Source of the DNA: Candidatus Sulfopaludibacter sp. SbA3
GTDB taxonomy: Bacteria > Acidobacteriota > Terriglobia > Bryobacterales > Bryobacteraceae
NCBI GenBank assembly: GCA_945893365.1
Contig: CAMDED010000005.1
Location: 1-64,000 of the forward strand
Length of the DNA: 64,000 nucleotides
Reading direction: 5' to 3'
A program made the position numbers and the translations under genes. Shown here one piece after another: positions 34,436 through 42,169 of this stretch (position 1 is its first letter; each line of letters starts with the position of its first letter). The notes below the pieces were generated by a model. That model made no database searches. It saw only the letters and a program-made list of their open reading frames with translations, and was not told where the DNA came from.

Positions 34436-35616
34436 TTCGGCCGATTTCTCCCATAGTGTTCATGCGCCGCCACAAACTCACCGGTCGTGATGGCCGCCCC
34501 CATCGAAATATCGCCGCCTAGAATCGCCGCGGCGACGATCTCGGCGAGCTTCTTCGCCTTTCCGTTGCCGAAGCAATCCATCATTTGAAGCGCTTCCCGC
34601 TGCGTGGGCAGGGCGGTGCCGCCGCCGACTGTCGCCACCGTGAGCGCGGGCAGCGTTACGCTGACGAACAGACCCTCTGGCTGCAGCTCGAAATATGTGA
34701 TGCCGCAGGAGGCGTTGACGACGTTCGCCACGTCCTGTCCCGTCGCGATAAAAATCGCCGTGAGTCCGTTTGCGTAGTGCGCATTGTAGCCGATCGCGTT
34801 GGCGTGGAGATGGCCGATTAACGTGGAATGCCACACGCGAAACAACTGTTCGGCCGTGCAATGCAGGTACATCTTAAGGACGTCATGCGGCAAGAGCGCG
34901 CCCGCGGTCACCCGCTTCCCTTTGCCGCGCGTCAGCAAAAAGCCCGACGGGCGCTTCTCCGAGCACATGCCGCTGAAAATGAAGTAGCTCGAGATCGGGA
35001 AGTTCTTCTCGATCCACTTGCAGGCGGCGTCCGCGGCTTTGACGATCATGTTCATGCCCTGCGCGTCGCCGGTGAAAAACCCGAAGTTGACAAGCACCTG
35101 CCTGCCCACCTGGTAGCACTTGATGGCTGTCAGTTTGCCATGGCTCGTGGTGTGGCTCGCGGCCTCCCGCATGTGCTCGAAGTTCGCCGGCGCCCAGTCC
35201 GAAAAGCGGCTGGCGGAAGCCACGTCCTCGAAAAAAAAAGTGGGCGCAATCTGATTCTCGTCCGCGAGCACCGCGGTCTGAACGCCGCCGGCCTTGGTAA
35301 GGGCGACCATGCCGCGCTCGTAGCTGCGGATCAGCGCTCCCTCCGTCGTTGCCATCGGCACGTAGAACATGCCCTGCGCATGCTGGCCGTGAACCAGAAC
35401 CGGTCCGGCGACGCCCATGGGCACTTGCGCCACGCCGATCGGGTTTTCGATATTCCCGCGCGTCAGTTCGGAATCGAACGACATGCGTCCGATGTGCTCA
35501 AACGCCGCGCCCGTTTTTCGCTCGACCCAGGACCTGCGGCGCCCTACTCGCTCCGCGTCGTAGCCCTGATCCTTTAGACGCGGGAGAAGATCCGATGGAC
35601 CCAACTCGGCAGCCAC
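34432..35616 (-). CDS. HMG-CoA reductase homologue in a ketosynthase cluster
   Basis: 394 aa from a GTG at 35616 that overlaps the upstream TAG by one base; a longer frame to 35688 would run over the neighbouring gene. All four catalytic residues of HMG-CoA reductases are present: E92 (TTEGALIRSYERG), K221 (CSEKRPSG), D295 (GQDVANVV) and a terminal His (AHEHYGRNR, H385 or H387). ENPIGVAQVPMGVAGP and TGDAQGMNM are also typical. The family reduces a CoA thioester to an alcohol with two NAD(P)H. No other mevalonate gene lies here, so reduction of an acyl thioester made by the cluster is an alternative to mevalonate synthesis. Confidence 0.85.
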   Translation of the reverse strand: MAAELGPSDLLPRLKDQGYDAERVGRRRSWVERKTGAAFEHIGRMSFDSELTRGNIENPIGVAQVPMGVAGPVLVHGQHAQGMFYVPMATTEGALIRSYERGMVALTKAGGVQTAVLADENQIAPTFFFEDVASASRFSDWAPANFEHMREAASHTTSHGKLTAIKCYQVGRQVLVNFGFFTGDAQGMNMIVKAADAACKWIEKNFPISSYFIFSGMCSEKRPSGFLLTRGKGKRVTAGALLPHDVLKMYLHCTAEQLFRVWHSTLIGHLHANAIGYNAHYANGLTAIFIATGQDVANVVNASCGITYFELQPEGLFVSVTLPALTVATVGGGTALPTQREALQMMDCFGNGKAKKLAEIVAAAILGGDISMGAAITTGEFVAAHEHYGRNRPK

Positions 35617-35900
35617 TACTTCCCGTCCGTAAACTTCTGTCCCGCCGTCTTGCACTCCTCCATGAGACCGGCGGCCTTTTCCATCCATACCCCGGCAACG
35701 GCCTGCGCCTTTTCCTGGAAGCCCTTTCCGGCTACGTCGGCGGGTATTGTGAACAGGACCTGCAGGGCATCGGTAACCTGGCCAAAGCTGCCGATGGGGT
35801 CCTTGATCATCTCGAAGCTCTTGAAGGTCATGCCAAACGAGATGGCAACCGTGTCCTGCACGATTTCCGGTAGCAGCTTTCTGTCGAATTCTTCAGGCAT
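35616..35900 (-). CDS. Small helical protein of the ketosynthase cluster
   Basis: 94 aa, entirely helical by composition, with amphipathic stretches (FEMIKDPIGSFGQVTDALQ and GFQEKAQAVAGVWMEKAAG). It has no signal peptide and a single cysteine. The amphipathic helices recall phasin-like or scaffold proteins, but no family is recognised. It sits 4 bp after the chain-length-factor-like gene, and its stop overlaps the GTG start of the HMG-CoA reductase homologue (TAGTG), so it is co-translated with the core enzymes. It may organise the complex or bind hydrophobic product; that is speculation. Confidence 0.6.
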   Translation of the reverse strand: MPEEFDRKLLPEIVQDTVAISFGMTFKSFEMIKDPIGSFGQVTDALQVLFTIPADVAGKGFQEKAQAVAGVWMEKAAGLMEECKTAGQKFTDGK

Positions 35901-35904
35901 AGTT

Positions 35905-37131
35905 TTAAGTTCTCAAATTGAGGACAAGCGCGGCGTTATTTCCGTCGCATCCGAAAGCGTCGATCAAGACGTACTTACCCTGGAACGGCTGCGCCTCGGC
36001 GGAGAGCCGCAGCCCGAATTCCGATCCAATGAAGCCCGCGGTGGGCGGCGCCGTTTGGCGGCGCAAAGCCAGCGCCCCGGCCAGCGCGCATAACGCGCCC
36101 GATGCGCCGAGCGCCTCTCCGAATGCCGCCTTTGGAGCGCAAACGGGAATGTCGTCGAGCAGATCGCCAAAGACGCTGCGAAGCGCGCGCGCTTCCATCA
36201 GGTCGCCCGCCCTGCTGCCGCTCGCGCCGCTGATGATGCAGGCGACGTCAACGGGGCCGATCTTGGAAGCTTCGAGAGCCTGGCGGATGGCCGAAGTTGC
36301 GCCCCCGGCCCGCACGTCGAAAGCGCTTGTGCTGTGGGCGTCGTGCGCGGAGCCGAAACCGCCCACTTCCAAAACCGGCGTCAATCCCCTGGCGCGTGCG
36401 TCGTCCTCGGTTTCGAGCATCAATAGCGCCGACCCATCGCCCAATACGGAGCCGTCGCGGTCCGCGGCAAACGGCTTGATCGAGCCGCTCGGCGAGGTTG
36501 CGCCCATTTTGCGGAAACCGAGGAACGATTCTTCGCACAACTCCTCCACGCCGCCGGCGAGAAGCGCTTTAGCGCGCCCGAATCGCAGGAATTCGGCTGC
36601 GTAGTGCAATGCATAAAGCCCCGACGCAAGACCGGCGCAGATGGTGGAATTAACCCCCCGCAGCTTGTGCTTGATCGCGGCATGGCCGGCGGGAGAATTG
36701 ATAACCGTGTTCGGAAATTCCATCGGATTGACCAGATTCGGTCCCTCCGTGAGACCGCTCCAGTCGAAAGAGGTGATGCTGTGAAGGCTCCCGAACATCG
36801 TGCCGCAGATCAGACCAAGGCCTGGATCGCCCTCAGCGGCGTCCGCCTGTGAAAGCCCGGCCCCGCACAACGCCATGTGGGACGACACGCAGGCCAGGCG
36901 CGCGCTGCGATCGAGTACTCGCAGACCCTTCGGGCCAAGCCAATTCTGCGGCGCGAAGTCCCGTACTTCCGCCGTTATCGCACCCTCTCCGAACAGTTGG
37001 CTCGGACCGACGCCGGTCATGCCCGAGTACAGCCCGCGTTCAAAATCGTCCGCTCCCGCGCCGATGGAAGAAATGACGCCGACGCCCGTGACTACAACCC
37101 GTGGATTCAAGCTTCGTACCTCGCAAGACAA
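35905..37131 (-). CDS. Chain-length-factor-like ketosynthase (lacks both active-site His)
   Basis: 408 aa with a ketosynthase fold. The nucleophile region is NSTICAGLASG, keeping a cysteine (C165). The two histidine motifs of active ketosynthases are altered: the HGT motif is replaced by SGASGSRAGD, and K..GH by KAAFGEALGA. Loss of both histidines should prevent condensation. It resembles the chain-length factor of type II polyketide and aryl-polyene systems, except that those usually replace the cysteine. It presumably pairs with the active ketosynthase upstream. The start at 37131 overlaps that gene by 25 bp; a TTG at 37110 (TTGA overlap) is an alternative. Confidence 0.8.
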   Translation of the reverse strand: MSCEVRSLNPRVVVTGVGVISSIGAGADDFERGLYSGMTGVGPSQLFGEGAITAEVRDFAPQNWLGPKGLRVLDRSARLACVSSHMALCGAGLSQADAAEGDPGLGLICGTMFGSLHSITSFDWSGLTEGPNLVNPMEFPNTVINSPAGHAAIKHKLRGVNSTICAGLASGLYALHYAAEFLRFGRAKALLAGGVEELCEESFLGFRKMGATSPSGSIKPFAADRDGSVLGDGSALLMLETEDDARARGLTPVLEVGGFGSAHDAHSTSAFDVRAGGATSAIRQALEASKIGPVDVACIISGASGSRAGDLMEARALRSVFGDLLDDIPVCAPKAAFGEALGASGALCALAGALALRRQTAPPTAGFIGSEFGLRLSAEAQPFQGKYVLIDAFGCDGNNAALVLNLRT

Positions 37132-38324
37132 AGCGATGCGTTGTTGCCGCCAAAGGCGTACGCGTTATTCAGGATGACCTGGGGATGGGTGGTGCGAGCT
37201 TGGTTTGGCACGTAATCCAGGTCGCACTCGGGGTCCTGCGTCTCGTAGTTGATGGTCGCCGGAATCACGCCGGTATCGAGCGCAAGCGAACACGCAACCG
37301 CTTCAATCGCGCTCGCCGCGCCCATGGTGTGGCCGAGCATCGATTTGATGGAGCTCATCGGAACTTTCGCGGCGCGTTCGCCAAAAAGCGTGCGGACGGC
37401 AATCGTCTCCACACGGTCGTTGGTGGGCGTTCCGGTGCCGTGCGCGCTGATGTAATCGACATCGTGAATGGTTTTTTTGCTGCCCTCGAGCGCCATCGAC
37501 ATGGCCCGGATGGCGCCGTCGCCCTTCGGGTGCGCGGCGGTCATGTGATGCGAATCGCAACTGACGCCGTAACCCAGAACTTCGGCGTAGATCTTCGCGC
37601 CGCGCGCCCTGGCGGCATCGAGCGGTTCCAGAATCAGCACCGCCGCCCCTTCACCGGGCACCATGCCCTTGCGGTTTTTGTCGAAAGGCTGGCAGCGTTC
37701 GGGAGCGATCGCGCCGAGCCGCGAGAATCCCTGGTAGGTGATTCTGGAGAAGGCGTCCGCTCCGCCCGCGAGCATGAGGTCCGCTCTGCCCGTCCGGATC
37801 AGATCATAGCCGTAGCCGATCGCGTAGTTGCCGGCGGCGCAAGCGGTCGGAATCATCATGCACGGTCCATGTAGACCGAACTCTACGGCGATGTGGCTGG
37901 GGATCACGTTGCAGGGGTATTGGGGTAGAAAGTCGCCCGGAATCGCTTCCAGCCCTTCCGCTTTGCGCACATCGTTATAGCGCTCGACAAGGCGCGGTTC
38001 GCCCGAGGTGGTGCCCATCGAAACGCCGGCGCGGCCCGGGTCGTAGGAGCCGAGATCGATGCCGGAATCTTCAATCGACATGCGCGCGGCGGCGATGGCG
38101 AGCTGCGAACCGCGGCCCATCTCCTCCGGCTTGCCGCGCCGGAGGAATTGCGTTGGATCGAACTCCTTTACCTCCGCGCCCAAGTGGACGGGGAAAACCG
38201 AGCTATCGAAGGAGGAGACGGTTGCGATGCCGCTCGCACCCGCGAGTAACCGCTCCCAAAAAAGCTCGCGGCCGGCGCCGATCGGCGTGATTAGCCCCAG
38301 ACCCGTGATGGCGACGCGTTTCAT
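37107..38324 (-). CDS. Beta-ketoacyl-ACP synthase (FabF-type, catalytically complete)
   Basis: 405 aa. The Cys-His-His triad is intact: C162 (PTACAAGN), H295 (SAHGTGTPTND) and H332 (KSMLGHTMGAA). GGADAFSRITYQGFSRLGA and the closing NAYAFGGNNASL are typical. It condenses malonyl-ACP with the growing acyl chain. Paired with the histidine-less homologue that follows, it probably forms a KS-CLF heterodimer as in type II polyketide and aryl-polyene clusters. The ACP gene is 27 bp upstream. Chain length and starter cannot be deduced. Confidence 0.93.
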   Translation of the reverse strand: MKRVAITGLGLITPIGAGRELFWERLLAGASGIATVSSFDSSVFPVHLGAEVKEFDPTQFLRRGKPEEMGRGSQLAIAAARMSIEDSGIDLGSYDPGRAGVSMGTTSGEPRLVERYNDVRKAEGLEAIPGDFLPQYPCNVIPSHIAVEFGLHGPCMMIPTACAAGNYAIGYGYDLIRTGRADLMLAGGADAFSRITYQGFSRLGAIAPERCQPFDKNRKGMVPGEGAAVLILEPLDAARARGAKIYAEVLGYGVSCDSHHMTAAHPKGDGAIRAMSMALEGSKKTIHDVDYISAHGTGTPTNDRVETIAVRTLFGERAAKVPMSSIKSMLGHTMGAASAIEAVACSLALDTGVIPATINYETQDPECDLDYVPNQARTTHPQVILNNAYAFGGNNASLCLARYEA

Positions 38325-38351
38325 GGCTTTAGCGATCCCATGAAGCCTGGC

Positions 38352-38609
38352 TTAGGCGGCCCCGTTGAGGTAATGCTGTACGACGGTGACGGTGTCGTCG
38401 ACGTTCCTGATCTTCGCGAATTCTTCTTCCGGAATATTGATCTTGTATTTCTTGTCCACGGCCACCATGACTTCCATGGCCATCAGGGAATCGACGCCCA
38501 ACTCGTCCTGAAACAGGGCTGTGTCCGAGACCTCTTCGGGCGCGCGTTCGGTAACCTCCGCGATCAAGCGCTTCACTTCCGTCCTAATGTCGTCTGCTGT
38601 GACGTTCAT
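38352..38609 (-). CDS. Acyl carrier protein
   Basis: 85 aa from the ATG at 38609. The phosphopantetheine attachment site is the serine of GVDSLMAMEV (S41). The protein is acidic and helical, as usual for type II ACPs, and it begins MNVTADDIRTEVKRLI. It carries the acyl chain for the neighbouring ketosynthases. The gene is 13 bp downstream of the patatin gene and 27 bp upstream of the ketosynthase, so it is part of the same transcript. The frame upstream of 38609 overlaps the patatin gene and is not used. Confidence 0.93.
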   Translation of the reverse strand: MNVTADDIRTEVKRLIAEVTERAPEEVSDTALFQDELGVDSLMAMEVMVAVDKKYKINIPEEEFAKIRNVDDTVTVVQHYLNGAA

Positions 38610-38622
38610 CGTCCTCTTCTCC

Positions 38623-40431
38623 TTAGTTATTGGCCTCGGCCGGCTGAGGAGCCGTTTTTCCCTGGCCTTTGAGCCTTTCATATCCGGCCAGTATCGCCGG
38701 CAAATTCTCTTCCGCGATTTTCCTGCCGCACTCGATAATCTCCTTGGCGCGCGCAAAAGCCAGCATCGCGCAATCGCCAAGCGCGGGAGTCAGCACCACA
38801 TCGGACAACTCCTCCGCGCGGCCCTGACCGACTTCATGACCCATTACAGTCATGCAACGGTTCATGACATCCAGAATATTCATGGGGTAACGCGTGCTCA
38901 TCTTCTGCGATTCGAGCCGCGCCATGGCATTGACGGAAATGGCGTATTTTGCGCCCATGCGGCGGATCAGCCCGGCTGGCACCGGATCCATGATGCCGGC
39001 GTCGACCAGTAAGTGCTCGCCGCGTTGAAATGGCGGCAGCAGGCCCGGCAGCGCAATCGAGGCGCGCACGCAATCGATGATCGGGTCGTCCACAATCGTG
39101 AATTCCTTGCCGGTCTTGATATCCACCGCATTGGCCCAAAACGGAATCTCCATGTGATTCACGTGGCGTGCGGCCCAGTACGACGTAAACACTCGGCGCG
39201 CCACCTTTTCGCTGATGAGGCAGAGCTGCCAGGCGCGCCAATTGAGAAACTTCTTCGTCCTGATGGACCAGTAATCCACAACCTCTTGAATTTCGCCGAG
39301 CCCAAGCCCCGAGCAGCGTAGCGAGCCGATGACAGTGCCCATGGAGCAGCCGGCAACCACGTCGATGGGGAGGCCCGCGCCTTCAAGCACCCTGAGCACG
39401 CCGATGTGCGCCCATCCCCACGCCGCGCCCCCGCCCAGGGCGAGACCTACCTGTGTGCCGCTAATAAAACGCCCTATCGACTCGGCGACGCGGACGAACC
39501 TTGGAAGCGCGGGCAGGCCGCTGAGGTGGGCCTTCTCCGACGCGGCCGCATCCCAAATAAGCTGCTGATTCCCTTTCAGCGCGGGCAACTTCGAATTTGT
39601 GGAGCTTGCAACCACGAACGCAGTTTCCTGAATGGAAGCGGGAGGCTCTCCACCGTCGCCGAGTAGAAAGCCATGGAAATCCGCGAACGGATGGATCAGG
39701 TCCGCGATGTCCGCCGCGTGCGGTCCGATCGGATTGAGAACGATGTTCGGAAAGCGCGTCTTGTTCTCAACCAGGCGCTTTGCGACGTCGGCGCGTAATC
39801 CGCCATCGACCGACTCTACCTCGACCGAAGCCACGTAGAGGTTGTCGCCGATCTGTTTCGCGGCGGCTTCGTCGGACCCAAGGTGAGCCACCAGCGTGTC
39901 TTGCCCATGCTGGCGCGATAGCGCGCGGCCAAGCTCCACGGCGAAGGCGCGCGGAGCCTCCCAATTCCCGTCCGGCCGGAGAAGTACGACAGGCGATTCA
40001 ACAGCCTTGGTGCCTTTCGTTACGGTGTCATGCAGGCGTTCGGCAACGGCGGTAAGAATGCCTCGCAGGACAGCGTCGCGATGAGATCCGAGTTGCCCCA
40101 TGGCCTCACTCGAAAGCACCACAACGGAGGCGTCGACGGAAACTTCCACGTTCGCCGACACCGGTCTGCCTGTAATGTAAGAGAGCTCTCCGAACAAGGC
40201 CGGGGGCTGTAGGAAAGCCACGGTCTCGCGCTTTTCGCCCTTCTGGACCCGCACCGCCAGCCGGCCGCTTCGCAGGAAGTAGATCGCGTGGCTCCTGGCG
40301 CCCTGCCGCAGCACCATCTTTCCGGCGGCGTACGTCTCCTCGCGAAACAGAGTTGAGATTTCCTCCAACTCCTCCGCGGGCACATCGTGGAATACCGGAA
40401 CCGTCGCCAGAAACTGGACCAGATCGTTCAT
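38623..40431 (-). CDS. Patatin-like phospholipase with N-terminal cyclic-nucleotide-binding domain
   Basis: 602 aa. Residues about 10-130 form a cNMP-binding domain (VLRQGARSHAIYFLRSGRL, GELSYITGRPVSANVEV). The middle part is a divergent linker. Residues about 325-600 form the patatin lipase domain, with the oxyanion loop GLALGGGAAWGWAHIG, nucleophile S363 in GCSMG, and D477 in the DAG motif. The layout matches neuropathy-target-esterase-like enzymes, hydrolysing lysophospholipids or acyl thioesters under nucleotide control. As the first gene of the ketosynthase cluster it may release or remodel the acyl product. It lies 37 bp after the last gene of the CRTAC1 operon. Confidence 0.85.
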   Translation of the reverse strand: MNDLVQFLATVPVFHDVPAEELEEISTLFREETYAAGKMVLRQGARSHAIYFLRSGRLAVRVQKGEKRETVAFLQPPALFGELSYITGRPVSANVEVSVDASVVVLSSEAMGQLGSHRDAVLRGILTAVAERLHDTVTKGTKAVESPVVLLRPDGNWEAPRAFAVELGRALSRQHGQDTLVAHLGSDEAAAKQIGDNLYVASVEVESVDGGLRADVAKRLVENKTRFPNIVLNPIGPHAADIADLIHPFADFHGFLLGDGGEPPASIQETAFVVASSTNSKLPALKGNQQLIWDAAASEKAHLSGLPALPRFVRVAESIGRFISGTQVGLALGGGAAWGWAHIGVLRVLEGAGLPIDVVAGCSMGTVIGSLRCSGLGLGEIQEVVDYWSIRTKKFLNWRAWQLCLISEKVARRVFTSYWAARHVNHMEIPFWANAVDIKTGKEFTIVDDPIIDCVRASIALPGLLPPFQRGEHLLVDAGIMDPVPAGLIRRMGAKYAISVNAMARLESQKMSTRYPMNILDVMNRCMTVMGHEVGQGRAEELSDVVLTPALGDCAMLAFARAKEIIECGRKIAEENLPAILAGYERLKGQGKTAPQPAEANN

Positions 40432-40468
40432 TTGCCTACTCTACACTGGCGGCGGCTCGAGATATTGC

Positions 40469-42169
40469 CTACTTGCCTGCGGCCGCGGGGCCGGACTTCG
40501 CCACGATTCCCTTCCCTTCTTCAACCGTGATGAACTGGTTCGCCGCGATATCGGTGAGTTTCTGTTTCGCACCGCTTGGCCACTCAATCTCAAGAGACTT
40601 TACCACGGGATCGCCGCCCAGCCCAAACGTGACGGCCAGATCGCTCTGGGACGCGTAGCTCGATCCGCTTCGAACCGAATTCCACTGCTTCCCGGATGCG
40701 CTTTCAATGCGGACGATCGTTCCAATCGCGCTGCGGTTTGATTTGGTTCCTAGCGCCTTCACGCACAGGAACTTGTTCTTATTGCCGCCGTCGTTGCGAA
40801 ACAGGTACGCCGGACCGTGGTTGCTGGTCATCAGCAGATCGAGATCGCCGTCGCGGTCGATGTCCGCGTAAGCGGCTCCGCGGGCGACGATCGGGCGATT
40901 GAACTCAGGGCCCATGCCCGCGCCCGCGTTTTCAAACTTTCGCTTGCCTAGATTATGGAAGAGCAGCGGCGGTTCCTTATAGGAAACCTTCGGCTGAACG
41001 CGTCCGATCTCCTCTTCGATATGGCCGTTGGCCGCGAAAACATCGAGATAACCGTCCAGATCGTAGTCGAAGAAAAAGACGCCGAACGCAAGCGTAAGCA
41101 GACTTGCGCGTCCAATGGTCGAAGTCGGCGCCTCGTCCACGAACAATCCCGTACCCTCGTTGTGGTAGAGGCCGATCATCTGATTCGAAAAATTCCCCAC
41201 GAGCAGGTGGGGCCGCCCGGAACGGTCGTAGTCCCCGGTATCGACGCCCATTGCACCGCGCGCCACGCCGTCTTCGCCGAATGCCACTCCCGCCGACATG
41301 CCTTCTTCGCTGAACGTTCCATTCTTATTGTTTCGATAGAGCTTGTTCGGCTGCGTGTCGTTCGCGACGAACATATCCGGCCAGCCGTCGCTGTTGTAGT
41401 CGAAGACCGTGATACCGAGCGACTTGGAGGTGTTGTCGCCAACACCGGCTTTCGTGCTCACGTCTTCAAACTTGCCGCCACCGAGGTTATGGTAGAGCTT
41501 CGACTGCGTGCCCTTGTAAGACTCCGGCGTGCAGTACGATTTCGTCGCGCCGTCAAGCGAACACCAGAGGTCGCCCTTCGCCGTCCACTGGACATAGTTG
41601 GCGACGAACACGTCGACCTTCCCGTCTTTGTCGTAATCGAGCCACGCCACGCTGGTGGAAAAGTTGGCGTTGTTGATGCCGGACATCTTCGTCGCGTCTT
41701 TGAACTTCCCGCCGCCCTCATTGTGGAACAGGCGGTCGCCCTCAAGAGCCGTAATGTAGACGTCGTCCTTGCCATCGTTGTCGTAGTCGGCAACCGCGGC
41801 GCCAAGACCGTACATCTCGACGTCGAGGCCGCTTCCCGCGGTGATATTGGTAAACGTCCCGTTCTTGTTGTTCTTGTAAAGAGCGTGGAGCGACCTTCGC
41901 CCGCGCGGCGTCCAGTCCTTACTGTTGACGAGGAGAACGTCGGCCCATCCGTCGCCGTCGGCATCGAAGAACGCGCCGCCCGATCCCAGGGTTTCGGGTA
42001 GAAACTTCTTTCCGGCCCGTCCGCTGTTATGCGTGAACTTTACGCCCGACGCCGCGGTAATATCCGTGAACTGTACACGGCCGGCCGGTGCATTCGCCGC
42101 TATGACGGCTACGGCCGTGGTTACGGCCGCGATGCTCAGTAGGGTCTTCTTTCGTCCAAGTCTCATCAC
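40469..42169 (-). CDS. CRTAC1-family secreted FG-GAP/ASPIC protein (566 aa)
   Basis: 566 aa with an N-terminal membrane anchor or signal (LLSIAAVTTAVAVIAANAPA). The body is a chain of FG-GAP/VCBS beta-propeller repeats with calcium-binding DxDxDG loops (DADGDGWADVLL, DYDNDGKDDVYI, DYDKDGKVDVFV, DYNSDGWPDMFV, DYDLDGYLDVFA). The C-terminal ASPIC/UnbV domain begins near NRSAIGTIVRIES. Such propellers are cell-surface or periplasmic and often bind ligands or partners; enzymatic function is unproven. It is the last gene of the seven-gene operon and overlaps the multiheme gene (ATGA at 42166-42169). Confidence 0.88.
   Translation of the reverse strand: MMRLGRKKTLLSIAAVTTAVAVIAANAPAGRVQFTDITAASGVKFTHNSGRAGKKFLPETLGSGGAFFDADGDGWADVLLVNSKDWTPRGRRSLHALYKNNKNGTFTNITAGSGLDVEMYGLGAAVADYDNDGKDDVYITALEGDRLFHNEGGGKFKDATKMSGINNANFSTSVAWLDYDKDGKVDVFVANYVQWTAKGDLWCSLDGATKSYCTPESYKGTQSKLYHNLGGGKFEDVSTKAGVGDNTSKSLGITVFDYNSDGWPDMFVANDTQPNKLYRNNKNGTFSEEGMSAGVAFGEDGVARGAMGVDTGDYDRSGRPHLLVGNFSNQMIGLYHNEGTGLFVDEAPTSTIGRASLLTLAFGVFFFDYDLDGYLDVFAANGHIEEEIGRVQPKVSYKEPPLLFHNLGKRKFENAGAGMGPEFNRPIVARGAAYADIDRDGDLDLLMTSNHGPAYLFRNDGGNKNKFLCVKALGTKSNRSAIGTIVRIESASGKQWNSVRSGSSYASQSDLAVTFGLGGDPVVKSLEIEWPSGAKQKLTDIAANQFITVEEGKGIVAKSGPAAAGK

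Noticed and set aside
32327-34456. 709-aa plus-strand open frame
   Set aside because: It is antisense to two well-supported genes (CrtI-like FAD enzyme and FabG). Long antisense frames are expected in GC-rich DNA, and it has no domain, start signal or ribosome-binding site.
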